Shown here: piece by piece, positions 22,340 to 33,629 of the stretch
Layout of the letters: every line of letters begins with the position of its first letter
Numbering within the stretch: the first letter of the stretch is position 1
NCBI GenBank assembly: GCA_021442155.1
Contig: CM038216.1
Coordinates: 160,875,983-160,939,982, forward strand
Direction of reading: 5' to 3'
From: Cymbidium sinense
Taxonomy: Eukaryota > Streptophyta > Magnoliopsida > Asparagales > Orchidaceae
Length of the DNA stretch: 64,000 nucleotides
Translations under genes and position numbers: made by a program
The notes under the pieces: model-generated
What the model was told of the DNA's origin: nothing
What the model saw: only the letters and a program-made list of their open reading frames with translations
Database searches by the model: none

Positions 22340-24690
22340 CCCATTCTAATCACATGGAATGATGACGCGATACATGTCCAGTGTTGGAAGATAGGCACCG
22401 TTCTCCTTCCACCACTCGATCCAAGCTCACTGGAGCTCGTAGGATGGTGAGATTGACTCCAAAATGTCCAGGGAGGAGATCTAAGAAGATCCTATATGGA
22501 AATCATGTAAAATCACATTTCATTTCACAAAAGACCAACACCTAAGGGGAAAATCTATGGTTGTCAAATTTTTTCTTCACTAGAGCTAAAGACTGGCGGT
22601 CTGTCGACTAAGGTAGCTTCATCTTGAAGAGATGAAGCCCTGTTGAGAAGATCTCAAATTGCCTCCTCACTAATTCCTCTATGGACCGAATACTACGTGA
22701 AACTCGCATAAGTTGGTCTTGTGGTGCTTCCCAGTGATTGAATCACTCAGGGAATGATTTGTTTTGACATGCCAGAGTGTGGTGAAGGTGAGGGAAGAGT
22801 TATTTTGGGTTTGGGGGAGTTTTGGAGAGGTTGGATGGTCAGGGCTCTCAATTTTGCTTGGTGGTTGGTCTCGCCAGTGATGGAGTGTGCTAGGGATTCA
22901 GGGAGAGCGCTCAGACTGCTCGGAATACTCTGGGATGCTCTCTATGAAGTTTCAATGGATGGGAAGGAGTATAATCTCCTCTCCCAAGTGAACCAAGGGT
23001 TGAGATTGGCTTAGCCTTTGGCAACCGTATGACTGGGGTAGGTGGTCGAAGTTGGCAGGGGACTGCTGAGGTGGAGGTGCTTGAGATGTTGAGGCAGTGG
23101 CATGGGCTAGCATGGGGTGTACCTCCTTCTCCAAGTGAACCAATGGCATGCCATGGGTGAGCTCAATCTATCATGAATAAAGGCTGAACCCAAGAGCATT
23201 GGTTTAGGTTGGGTCAGTGGTCCACATTTCGAAGAAGGGCCAAAGGTGGTTGTCAAAGGCATGGGAGTAGGAGAACCCATCCAAATGAGATTTTGTCACA
23301 TTTGGGTGGCTTGGTTCAAGTGTTTTGACCCAAACCAGGTTCACCATGGGTTGGGCCTACTTGGGCAGACCCATGGTGACCCAAGGATGAGTCATGCCAA
23401 GTTTGGCTGGGTTTGGCTCAAATTTGACCCATATGGGTCAAATTGATTCAAATGGGTTAAGTTGACCAATTGGTCAAATTGGTCAAACCAAGGGTTTGGG
23501 TATGTTCAATTGATCATTTGAAATGTACTTGTTCAATTATTTTGGTTTAATTTGAAGTGGATTTTATTTTGGCTCATATGGGTTCATTTAGGCCAAATGG
23601 GCTAAGTTGACCAATTTGGTCAAATTGGACAAATTGGCTTGGGTGGAGAGATGGTTTAGGTTCAATTGATCATTTAAGAATGATTGTAGGTGTTGGTTTG
23701 AATCAATTTGGATTTGGTTCAATTGGACCTTTTAGGTCAATTTGGGCTAAAGAGGTCAATTGGGTTAGGTTGACCAAATTGGGTTCAATTGAAGGTTGGG
23801 TCATGTTCAATAATTAATTTATGATTGATTTGAGGTATTAGTTTCAATTAATTGGAGTTGGAATGAGATTTGGTCCAATTTGACCCACCAAAATTGGGTC
23901 AACTTGGGTTAATTGGTGAAATTGGTTTGATTCAATTGATTGTGATTGGGCTATCCAAGATGATCACCAATCATTATGGAAGGGATTGTATGGATTGATT
24001 CATTCCAATTAGGGCTAGATTGAAGTTTAAATCAAAATTGTCCTTTAGGTCATATTTGGTCAAATGAACCACTTGGGTTGATTGAGTTGAATTGGTGGAA
24101 TTGTGTGTTGAGAAGAGTTCAATGATGGATTTAGGGTTGATTGGTGGCCTCGATTATAATTGATTAGATTTTGGCTCATTTAGACCTTTTGGGTCAAATG
24201 GGCTAACTTGGGTTTATTGGATTCATTTGATTTGATTGGTTTGATTACAAGTGTTGGAAGGGTTTGAAATGGTCTATTGAATGGTTGGAGAAATTAAGAA
24301 AAATAAGTTGGATTTAGTTTATTTGAATGGGCTTGAGTTGGATCATGGGATCATGGTGGAATGAACTTAGGTTAGGGATTAAGTTAATTTGGTTTTGGAG
24401 ATTGAAAAAAGAAACAAAATTTAATTGAGGTTGCTTGTGTTGGCTTGAGGTTGATTTTGGATGAGTGAACAAGCATGTCTTGGTTTAGGCCATAGGATAG
24501 GTAAGACCTAGTTGTTCTAAGGTGTATCCTAAGATTATGGTATGCCTTTATAAGTATCTAGGCTTGGTTTAGTATTCCCTTAGTCTTTAGAAGTGTCTTA
24601 TCACCAAAGAAAATCCAAGTGCCTATAAGGTTCTTAAGCCTAAGACGAGGAAGGTCAATCCTCCCCAAAAGTGAGGTCAACAATATGGTG
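22340..24690 (+). mobile_element. LTR-like module 'a', copy 2
   Basis: Matches copy 1 in order: GGAGCTCGTAGG (22,432), CTTGAAGAGATGAAGCCCTGTTGAGAAG (22,622), the TTGACC/GGTCAA-rich tract (23,270-24,260), and the conserved 3' module (24,500-24,683) ending GTGAGGTCAACAA. With 15,925-18,600 it brackets module 'b', the layout expected of two LTRs around an internal region. Divergence between the two is high by eye, so the insertion is old. Short open frames here are chance. Confidence 0.72.
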
Positions 24691-24739
24691 ATAGTTAAAC
24701 TAAGAAAATTTTTAATCATTTTAAAGATTAAATGCCTTT

Positions 24740-26060
24740 GATAAATTCATGCAGTATAACTAAGTTAACTTTCTTGCAATGTTCCATCATGACAGCATTT
24801 CATATGCAAGAAAGTCATTGATAGTCCATTTCAATGTTGCTTTTGAAAGTTTTGCTTTATAATAATATCATATGTCAGTACGTCATTGTCCCTTAAGATT
24901 TTTAGTTCTTCTATCAATGGTTTTAAGAAAATATCAATCTTTGCTTTAGGGTTATGTTGCTCAAGAATGATTAGAGTCATAAACATATAAGGTGTGATCA
25001 TGCACATCTTTGGTGATAAATTATATGTAACTATCACTAGCCAACATGAATATGGTGACGTGAATTGACTAAACAGTGTGAAACCACCAACGCATAGGCC
25101 AAGTCTGATGTTTTGTGGCATAATACTAAAATCAGAATGAGTATTATTTAAATTCTGCCATGCTCTTCGTCTGATGGATGACATAAGATATGTGATGCAC
25201 TTGCTCTATTGTGATGCCATCACATGTACTTGGCTAAACACATGGAAGCATATAGTCTTTATAGATGTGGAGTTAGTAGCAAGTAGAATAGATGCTTGAA
25301 TGGTGCATCCTTCTATTTGTGTTGTTTTCTATATGTGGCTTGAACCTAAGTGCTCTGTAAAATTTGCATTTAATATTCTATGCACAATCCTTGTAGTATA
25401 ACATACAATCATTTACATAATAGTCAATTTTTTCTTAGCTTAGACCTAGCTTTGAAACTAACTTCTTTACTCTATATAGGTCTTCAAGAACTAAGTTCTT
25501 TATGAGTTTCTCTTGTAGTAACCTTGTAAATTGGTTAAAGTATGCATGTGTCACATTAAATTCAATTTTGATATTTAGCATTCCAACGACAATAGAGAAC
25601 TCAATGTGGTTCATGCAGTCTTCTGACATAATGTGCTTCCTTTAGCAAGTCATAAAACTTTCGAGCTTCTTTATTAGATTGTTCCTCCTCCATAGGAAAC
25701 TCTGGTCTAGGAGCATGTTAGACCATTTCTTGATAAGTTCAACTAGAATCATATTCACTTGAAGGGCATGCATAACTCGTTAAAGCACTAGTGCCAACAT
25801 CAACATGTGGTGCGAACTCATCATGTGAAGTCTAGAACCAATAATTTGGATGGAAATACTTATGATACAAGTCTAATATGACATCATCAGCATTAAGAAA
25901 GCCTAATTTTTGTGTCTCACACATGAATATCAAAACTTTCTTTAGAAATGTATGAAGGAAGTTGAGATGTCACGTGTATAAAGTGCTCAATACCACTCAA
26001 AATTTCATTAGAAAATCATTTTCTATCTAGATGTAATCTATTGAACATCCATAATTGCTC
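24740..26060 (-). pseudogene. Decayed CACTA (En/Spm) transposase, TNP2 type
   Basis: The minus strand carries the TNP2 transposase of a CACTA DNA transposon. From N to C: KEARKFYDLLKEA (about 25,640), then a C-terminal part of the zinc-binding domain with SKLGLSxEKIDYYVNDCMLYYKDC (about 25,400-25,460), then NIRLGLCVGGFTLFSQF and YSCWLVIVTYNLSPKMCM (about 24,990-25,120), IDIFLKPLIEELKILRDNDVLTYD (about 24,860-24,930), and finally KATLKWTINDFLAYEMLS (about 24,785-24,838) after a frameshift. The blocks are in family order and spacing. Internal stops and frameshifts mean no active product. CACTA ends (CACTA...TAGTG) were not located. The gene abuts the end of module 'a' copy 2. Confidence 0.85.
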
Positions 26061-26949
26061 ACTACAGATATCCAAGAGTTGGGTAAATTAAAAAGTGTGA
26101 GAATTAAATTAACATTCTATCTTATATAAGTAGTAATGACAACATAATCAAACATAATTTAATGTAACACCTTAAATGTCTAAGTCGTTTGCTATAAATT
26201 TTTATGCCTTCTAGGTAGTTAGCTAGAGTAGCCTATAATCACCAAATTCATTTATTTTATAGAATAAAACTTGATACATATTATAAAATTTATATAAATT
26301 CATCAAAAGTTATTAATTATATAATTTATTATTTAACACATTAAATTAATTGAAAAATACATAGCAAAAAAAATTTAAAATAAATTTACAAAAAAATACA
26401 AAACCTAATATGTGCAATCATAGATATACACACAAATAGATGATTTAAACTAATATTTATCAAATTCAAACAAATTTGGACAACATTTTACATAAAAATA
26501 GCAAAAACACCTCATAACCTCAAATTCATTTTTCTCACAAACCAATGAATGAAATCTTTAAAATATAAGGATATAAGCAAGAGATTAAGGTTTACCTTTG
26601 ATTTTATAGATAAATCAAGAAATAGATCTATTTTGGATGCAAATCAATGAGCCCTAGCTCTTTTCCTGTCACTAAAATGGAAATGCAGTCGAATTTGGTG
26701 TGTGGGGGGTACAGGTTTGGTTTCCCTATTAATAATGATTTTCAACAGATGTCACACGAAGAATATTTTGATAGATTATTTTGAAAATCAATCAAGTTTA
26801 AGTGATTTGAGCATGATGTCCTTCGCAGTCGGAACTTCCATTGAAAATGTTTTTAGTTGAAAAATCAGTTAGTAAATTAGCTAGTAATGTTTGTATTAGA
26901 ATGATGTAATAGCATAATCAATCGCCTACTCACCCATCACTTAGTCAAA
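26061..26949. other. AT-rich stretch upstream of the CACTA remnant
   Basis: No gene or repeat family is recognised. It probably includes the 5' region of the CACTA element, since it lies upstream of the transposase, but no subterminal repeat array or CACTA terminus is visible. Confidence 0.4.
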
Positions 26950-27590
26950 CAAGGGTCTTGTAGTAAGTTCATTAACCATAAAAAAGTTCATGGGATGATA
27001 GGCTCTTTACTTTACTTGACTACTAGTAGACCTAATATCATATTAAGTGTCTGTCTTTGTGCACAATTTTAAGCTTATCCAAAGAGTCTCACTTGAAACA
27101 TGTAAAACAATCTTTTGATATTTGATTAGTATACCTAATTTAGAAATTTAGTACCCTCATGAGAGCTTAACTTTTGATTTTGTTGGATATTCTAATTATA
27201 ATTTTGTAGGGTGCAAGGTTGATAGATAAAGCGATTTGGATATGTGTCAATTTGTAGACCACTCGCTAATGGCTTCACCATATAGGAAACTAAATTTTAT
27301 TGTCTTATCAATTGTTAAATTTGAATACATTATTGATGGAAGTTATGTTGCTTAAGTCTTATAGTTAATGCAACAACTTTTTGACCTTAGCCTATAGATA
27401 GATATGATTCCTATTACAAATGACAAATATTAGTGCTATTAGAATAACAAAAGATCTTATTTAACACTCACATATTGAACACGTAGATTTCTAACATTTT
27501 TATTAGAGATCATGTTCTGAAAGGAGATGTTGATATTCAATTCATTGATATAGAAAATCAATTAGTAGACATTTTCACAACAACCCTATA
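26950..27590 (+). pseudogene. Ty1/copia reverse transcriptase end and RNase H fragment
   Basis: Frames joined by eye give the copia RT C-terminus KKVHGMIGSLLYLTTSRPNI and CLCAQF (about 26,981-27,065), then the RNase H domain: GCKVDR (about 27,211), TKFYCLINC in place of the usual KQN..ALS motif, and HSHIEHVDF...DHVLKGDVDIQFIDIENQLVDIFT (about 27,470-27,580), matching the family's end QLADIFTKPL. Stops and frameshifts are frequent. It lies next to the CACTA remnant, facing away from it. About 400 bases of T-rich sequence follow, perhaps its 3' untranslated part. Confidence 0.8.
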
Positions 27591-28019
27591 TTTTTACAGG
27601 TTTAGCACCTTTAGATAACCCTTAGGTTTGATAGATTTATGTGATTAGGATTGTGTTTTCCTTTCATTTTAGTTTGTTCTTTTAATTTTTTTGTTTGTTT
27701 CTTTTCATGCATCTTTTTATTTTATTTTTATGCCTTTATTTATTTTTCATTATAATCTTTATCTCTTTATTTTCTTTTTTTTTTTTCCCATTCATACATC
27801 ATTATTTTCATTCTATTTTATTTTTAATCCATGCATGCACTTTTGTTTAAGATGTTCTTACTTTATTTTCTTCATGTGTATTTTTATTTTATTTTAAATT
27901 GCTCACTTAATCTCATTTATTTTTCACATTGGAATAAATATATAATTACTACAATCATACTTTAAGATTTCAATCTTATTTTACAATTGATCAATTTAGA
28001 TCATCAAACAGACTAGGAC

Positions 28020-29270
28020 ATTGACTAGATGATTTACAATAAAATAATCATATTGGATGATATATAATTTATGATATGTTAATAATAGCTCACTTGACAA
28101 ATGCCATTATGCTGAACATCAGATGATTATTGTCACTTAATCATACTATATGATCCTACAATCATATTGTACAATTGATTTATTCAATATATCCATCCGA
28201 CCATTAGGATGATCTAATAATGTTATATAATTCTCCAATTGTACATTACAATTGAGTCAATAAAATATAGTCATTTAGTTGATCATTGGGATGATCTAAA
28301 TTGTCCTATATGAAAACTTGTTCATACTATATAATCAAATAGAAAATCTATAAATATCCCTTCATTCCATATTGTTTCTCATAAATTCTCATTTCTCCTT
28401 CTCTTCTCACATAATTGTATGAGGTTTTTTTATGTGTAAGGATTGTTTACATGGCCACCAAGAGAGCATGTAATAACATATGAGAATCATTTTAGATCTA
28501 AAGATGGAAGTAGCTTACATGAAGTGCAAATAATGTGGGATAACTAACTCAGAGCCTCCCATTAAAGACAAGTTGTCTTTTTGAATCTCTGAACTCTTTA
28601 TTAGCACATCTCTTCAATTCTTAATCTATCTAGCCTACCCTTTTCACTATGAACTCCTCATTGAAATTTTTGCAACTTTAATCATTAACTCGACCATACA
28701 GCTCTTCAATCTATAGTATATAGTAAGGCGATATTGATTTACATGAGTACCTTCACATCATTAATTCTAGTCCATTAATGCTTGTGTTATCTATCATGAT
28801 CTTAGCACAATGTCATTCCTAAAGCTAGCAATCAAATCAACATCACGCCCCTTCTTTCTATTGTTACTTACTGCATGACCCAGACATAGTTCAATGTTAC
28901 AAATTTTTTGATTCATTATATTGAAAATCTTTCATCATAAGAAATCCAAAATATAAAGGAAAATACAATTTGGTATTAAGGCACATGATTGCTTATCTAC
29001 ATAAGGTCAAATACAATTTGACTTATCCCTAGGCACTATACACGCTCTCTCACTTTATATATCACTCTTTCTATACTTTTTATAGTGAGAAGAGGCAACC
29101 AACTCATGCAAAGTAGGAAAAGTGGAGGAAGCAGCTAGATAGGGAGAGCCTTCAACATACTATCACTGCCCCCATGATGCTTAGATGGAACACTTTCACC
29201 ACTTGAACTTAAGATTGAAAAGCATATCGATGAGTAGGGAGCACATTGGGAGGTGTACCAACAACAACAT
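28020..29270 (+). repeat. Dispersed repeat, copy 1 (homologous to 40,890-42,035)
   Basis: Shared words in the same order include ATAAATATCCC/ATAAAAGCACC with CTTCATTC (28,350 and 41,020), TGTGTAAGGAT (28,433 and 41,101), CAAGAGAGCAT (28,458 and 41,128), AATGTGGGAT (28,532 and 41,205), and GGGAGGTGTACCAACA (29,248 and 42,015). A TATA-like box followed by a CT-rich leader suggests an LTR and adjoining leader, but no LTR ends or coding domain are recognised. Confidence 0.7.
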
Positions 29271-30100
29271 TGTTGGTTTAAAATTTCTATAGGGAGTCGC
29301 CTTCAAATCTATGGGGAGAAAGAAAAGGCACAACATTATAAAAATTCATCTTTTTAGGATGCCACGCAGATCCATATATGTACTTATTCAGGTGATCAAG
29401 TACATCATCAAGAAATTAGTGTACTATCTCAAGAGATAGAAGTCACTACCCATTAATGGACCTAATCACGTCAATAAGGAGTCCTAAGGACGATGGGTCT
29501 ACTTATGTAATAGAGATTCTTCTCCTACTTTACATGAAAAAGTAAAGCAGGATTTATTTTAAACTAGGTTTGTTAAGTTCTACTGGGATATCCCCCATAG
29601 TTAATTACATCCTAAGGGATGAGATCCCTTAGGAAAACTCTCGATTAAGGTAAATGATCATTGTCTTTGAAGATTTCAAAAGGAAGGACTATCAATCGAT
29701 TGGTTTTATTTTGAGGATCAAATGGGATTGATCAAAAGAGGGAGTTATTATCGAAGCCAAAATGGAAGATAAGTATGAGATGCTCACGATGCTATGTAAA
29801 CCTAGCGAGCATCTCAAACTATCTTATAGTTGGGCTTTACTTTTTAGAAATTGATTTAGTAAGTTGTATTTTTCATTAGAAATTTAGGACTTAAGATTCC
29901 TTAACACAAGATTAAGGAAATGCCTAAGAGGTGAGGAATTATGCTTATGGCCCATAGAGGGGAGAAGCAACCTTAGAACCTAAATATAGGGTGCTTCGAC
30001 GAGGCCAAGCACAACCTAAATCTAAGGTGAAAAATGGGTAATTGGTTTGTCTCCACATGAGAGGACAAACACTGGACTTACACAACTGGTGCCAACTAAC
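29271..30100 (+). other. Unassigned segment before module 'b' copy 2, with a strong small hairpin
   Basis: No domain is recognised. CCTAAGGGAT-GAG-ATCCCTTAGG at 29,611-29,633 is a perfect 10-bp inverted repeat. The segment ends with ACTGGTGCCAACTAACTCC (about 30,082-30,100), which loosely resembles a plant gypsy primer-binding site; a similar word, ATTGGCGTTGACC, follows module 'a' in the inverted copy near 58,960. Confidence 0.45.
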
Positions 30101-33100
30101 TCCACCGACGATTTTAAATACATGTAGGGAAGTCTTTATGCTTATGCAAGATATCTAGGCTATTATTATTTAGAAAGAAGCTAAGTCCTTAAACTCACTC
30201 CCTAAAGAGAGATCATAGATCAAATGACCTAAATCTAAATTAAATACTTCATTATATTTTGACCTAATATGAGCTGATTATTGGCCAAATATGATTTCCA
30301 CCATGGCTTTAAAGGTGAGTTTCTCGACAAAGGTGGAAGCCCTCTAATCAAGAGTGAAATAAGATGCATTTATGAATGATATTATAAAAAAATGCTCATC
30401 CAGCTAAGGGGTTGCTAATTCTTTTATCTTGATTTTAAACCTTTGATTTAGGTGAGGTTATGAGTTGTTTAATTTTATTTTGAGTTGTTAAGTTGAGTAA
30501 AAGATTTATTTTTCTCTAAAGAGCCTAATCTACATCCAGGTCATACATAAAGTAAGGAAGAAACTAGAAATCATGTCACTTAATGCAAAAGCTAAACAAA
30601 TCATCAATCAATTTATAAAGCTAATCGCAAAAAAAAAATGGCCATTGTGATCGGGCACCACCACACAAACCCAAAAATATAAAATATGGGTAGCCGAGCT
30701 CTACCCTTATACATCCTGGATTAGAAATGAATATTACAACTTAAGCAAAGAATTCATTGTTATGGTGGTCCACAAGCTTTATTCTTCTTTCTTTCTTCTT
30801 TCTTCTTCTTTTCTTCTTTTGATTCCTCTTTTGGAAGGTTATATGGATGGATTCACATGGTGCATAAGATAGGATCTTATGACCAATGCTCATCCTAATC
30901 CTCATAATAATCATTCCAAAATCCTAATTATAAAAAGTTTTTCATGAAAAGGAAAAGTGGAAATCTAACTAAGACCTACAAAATAAAGGTTCGCTAAAAC
31001 ACACCACACAATTCTCATGCATATATATTAGACTTATCACCACACATGGGTGACTAAGTCCACCTGGCCTATGATTATGCTTAGGGGAATAAAGAACTTG
31101 CAGGCGAAAGCATTTATATTTTTTTTTATGATAGAGCCACTTAAGCACAATCCCCTACAGAAAAGAACAATTAGATTAAGAACATCCTACCTTTCATTCT
31201 TTGAGCATACACCCTAACATTCAGTCTAAAATAAATATCACAAAATAAAAATAAACATCAAACCATGCACTGACCTAACCTAAGGCTAGAAGTGGTGAGG
31301 CTAATGTGTGTGCTTTGAAGGTTTGTGTGGTATGCTTAGCTATGGCTTTAGGTTCAAATTTTCTAAGTGTGAAGAACATGTTCAACATAGAGGAAAGTTT
31401 CATTTAAGTTGTTTAATTATTTTAGGTTGATTTTATTTCATATTTTGATTTGGTTTAAGTGGATTCTACAATTAATTACTAAGTTATGAAAAGAGGGAAA
31501 GAGAAGAGAACTTCTCTTTCCTTCCCTATCCTAAGTAATTTCTAAAGTAGGTTCACATTTTTATTTCATTTAAGTGAATTTTTTAATTAAATATTTTAAT
31601 TAATCCTAAGTTTAGATAAACTCTAAATAAACCTATTCAAAAAGAAAGGCATTTTAAGATTAAAATAAAATGAATCAAAATTCACATAACACACATTACT
31701 TCATTTCTTTCTCAACATATATAACATGCATATGGATGGACCCTAAGCATATCTATACATGCAAATGAGAGTATTTAACACACTTTATGATGCATGCTAA
31801 GTAATTCATTTAAGGAAATTTAGATGTTGAATGTGCATGATTTTTCTTAAGTAGAAAAGGTTTTCCTTATCCAAAATTTCACATACATACATGGAAGTAA
31901 GAAAAGCATAAGTGAGTACAGCGCCATTGTTAACCAGAGGTGTAAGGTACAAGACCTAAGGCTACATAAAAGTCATAACCTCAAGATTGTCCAGACTAAT
32001 ATACCACTTTCCTTAAGTACAAACATGTATATAAAAGAAATGAAATAGAAAAGGAAAATGCAAAAGTTATTTAATGGATTCATTTTGTTTATGCAATTTA
32101 TGCATGCAAGTATATGCAACCTTTCTTAGGTGAGAGCATAGGGATGAATAGGGTATGTAATTAAGTAAGTGTTAGGTTCTTTTCAAATGAACCCTACATC
32201 TTACTAACTCCTATTCAAAACTATACCAACATAAGATAGAAAGGAAACTTATGCTAAACATGCCTTTATAATCTTTCACATGCAAGCTTATAATTAAAGT
32301 ATAAGTAGCATACTTTTAGATTTGGTATTTGATTTAAAGGTTTTTAAAAATAATTTGGATTTAGTAGTGATAATAGCCACTCATATTTCTACTTTAGCCA
32401 TCACATGCAAATTTTACATAAAGTAAACAATTTCATTTTAAAATTTAAGAAATGAAATTATGAATGTATGAAATCACATGGTATACAACTTAACATGTTG
32501 GTAAAGATCCAAAAATAATGAAAGTATGTAAACAAACTCACTTTACTTAAATCCTAAAGACATTCTTATAGAATAAGAAAATTTAGAATAAATCAAACTG
32601 AATTTCAAAGTGATTTTTGTTGAGTTTGAACTTTGATTTAATTTTAAAAAAAGGTGAGATGAGTTTGTTGTTCCTAACCCATTCACATGTGTTTTGTCCT
32701 TTTGTTTATCTTTTAGATAATTAGATCCATTTTTATGCATTGATTAAGTTAAGGTATGAATTAAGTAACTTAATTAACCCTACACCACCTTAGAAGAATT
32801 AACTAAATAATTATGAGCCAATGAGATGAAATAAAATCCACAAGGAATTTAAATTTGTAATGCACCTAATAATGAAAAGGCCTAATGTAATTTAGCTCAC
32901 AATTAAAAGTTAATTAATCTAAGGGTTTTAGCTTAAGTAATTTCAAAATACCCTTTCACACATGTGAATTGGATTTTAATTTTCTTAATTAAACTTAGGC
33001 TATTAAACACCTAAGCATCTACCCAAGTCAAATTAATTAAGTTTAAAACTTTTTAGAATTTTTAGAAATTGATTAAGGGGATAATTAATGAATTAACCCT

Positions 33101-33560
33101 TAATTAAGAAGATATTAAAGAGAGAAGAGGGAGTTTAGGGAATAGCTTATGGGAAATGCCCAATTATTCCATAAACCTCCTACTTATTAGATAAAACCAC
33201 TAATCATGTCCTAATTATGCTTAATTACATGAGAAGGGTAATTAAGGAAACCATATGTAATTATTCTTATCAAGCCCTCAATAAATCCCTAGAAAATTAA
33301 GGGAGGTAGAGGTCATCCCCTAAAACATACCCAAGAAATTTGGGTTAATCGAAGGCCTAATCAAAGAGTAATTAGCAAAATACACTTTCCAATAAAACCC
33401 AAATTCAAAGAAAATCATAATTCAAAACTCATCAAAATTAATTTCAAAATGTATTAGGTTTAATTATCTATTCATTGGTTTTTATTTCATATATTTTTTG
33501 AATTTTGTATGAAGAGTTATGAATTTTTGAAGTTCTCTAGATTAATTAGGAATTAATTAA
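30100..33560 (+). mobile_element. Module 'b', copy 2
   Basis: Matches copy 1 in landmarks and order: CTAAGGGGTTGCTAA (30,405), AAAGAGCCTAATCTACATCCAGG (30,519), GGTAGCCGAGCTCTACCCTTATACA (30,690), CTTATCACCACACATGGGTGA (31,035), a single 100-bp block (31,911-32,007), and a TTAATTAA-rich tail (32,740-33,560). It has no coding signature and passes directly into module 'a' copy 3. Confidence 0.72.
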
Positions 33561-33579
33561 TACATTTAACTAATCCTAG

Positions 33580-33629
33580 CTCACGATGTGATGCGTGGTG
33601 GTGGTGCTTTACACGCATCACGTCGTGAG
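33580..33629. repeat. Long-arm inverted repeat, 18-bp arms, 14-bp loop
   Basis: CTCACGATGTGATGCGTG (33,580-33,597) pairs with CACGCATCACGTCGTGAG (33,612-33,629) with one mismatch. The arms are far more GC-rich than the surroundings. Confidence 0.95.

Larger units (their letters stand above)
18600..22340 (+). mobile_element. Module 'b', copy 1 (AT-rich, non-coding interior of LTR-type element)
   Basis: Homologous to 30,100-33,560 and to the reverse complement of 62,000-64,000. Landmarks in the same order are CTAAGGGGTTGCTAA (18,890), AAAGAGCCTGCTACATCCAGG (19,012), GTAGTCGAGCTCTACCCTTATACA (19,180), CTTATCACCCTACACATGGGTAA (19,494), a duplicated 100-bp block (20,427 and 20,670), and a long run of TTAATTAA-type words (21,250-22,150). 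No open frame resembles gag or pol. It is flanked directly by module 'a' on both sides. Confidence 0.72.

Noticed and set aside
22754..23446. Open frames on both strands at 22,754-23,446
   Set aside because: Same module as above; opposite-strand frames overlap and neither resembles a protein family.
27148..27166. GTACCCTCATGAGAGC, almost the array palindrome, outside the arrays
   Set aside because: It lies in the copia RT/RNase H remnant where these codons fit the family's own WYPRG-type text, so it is probably a coincidence.
27691..27897. Phenylalanine-rich open frame at 27,691-27,897
   Set aside because: It is a translation of a T-rich tract after the copia remnant, typical low-complexity noise.
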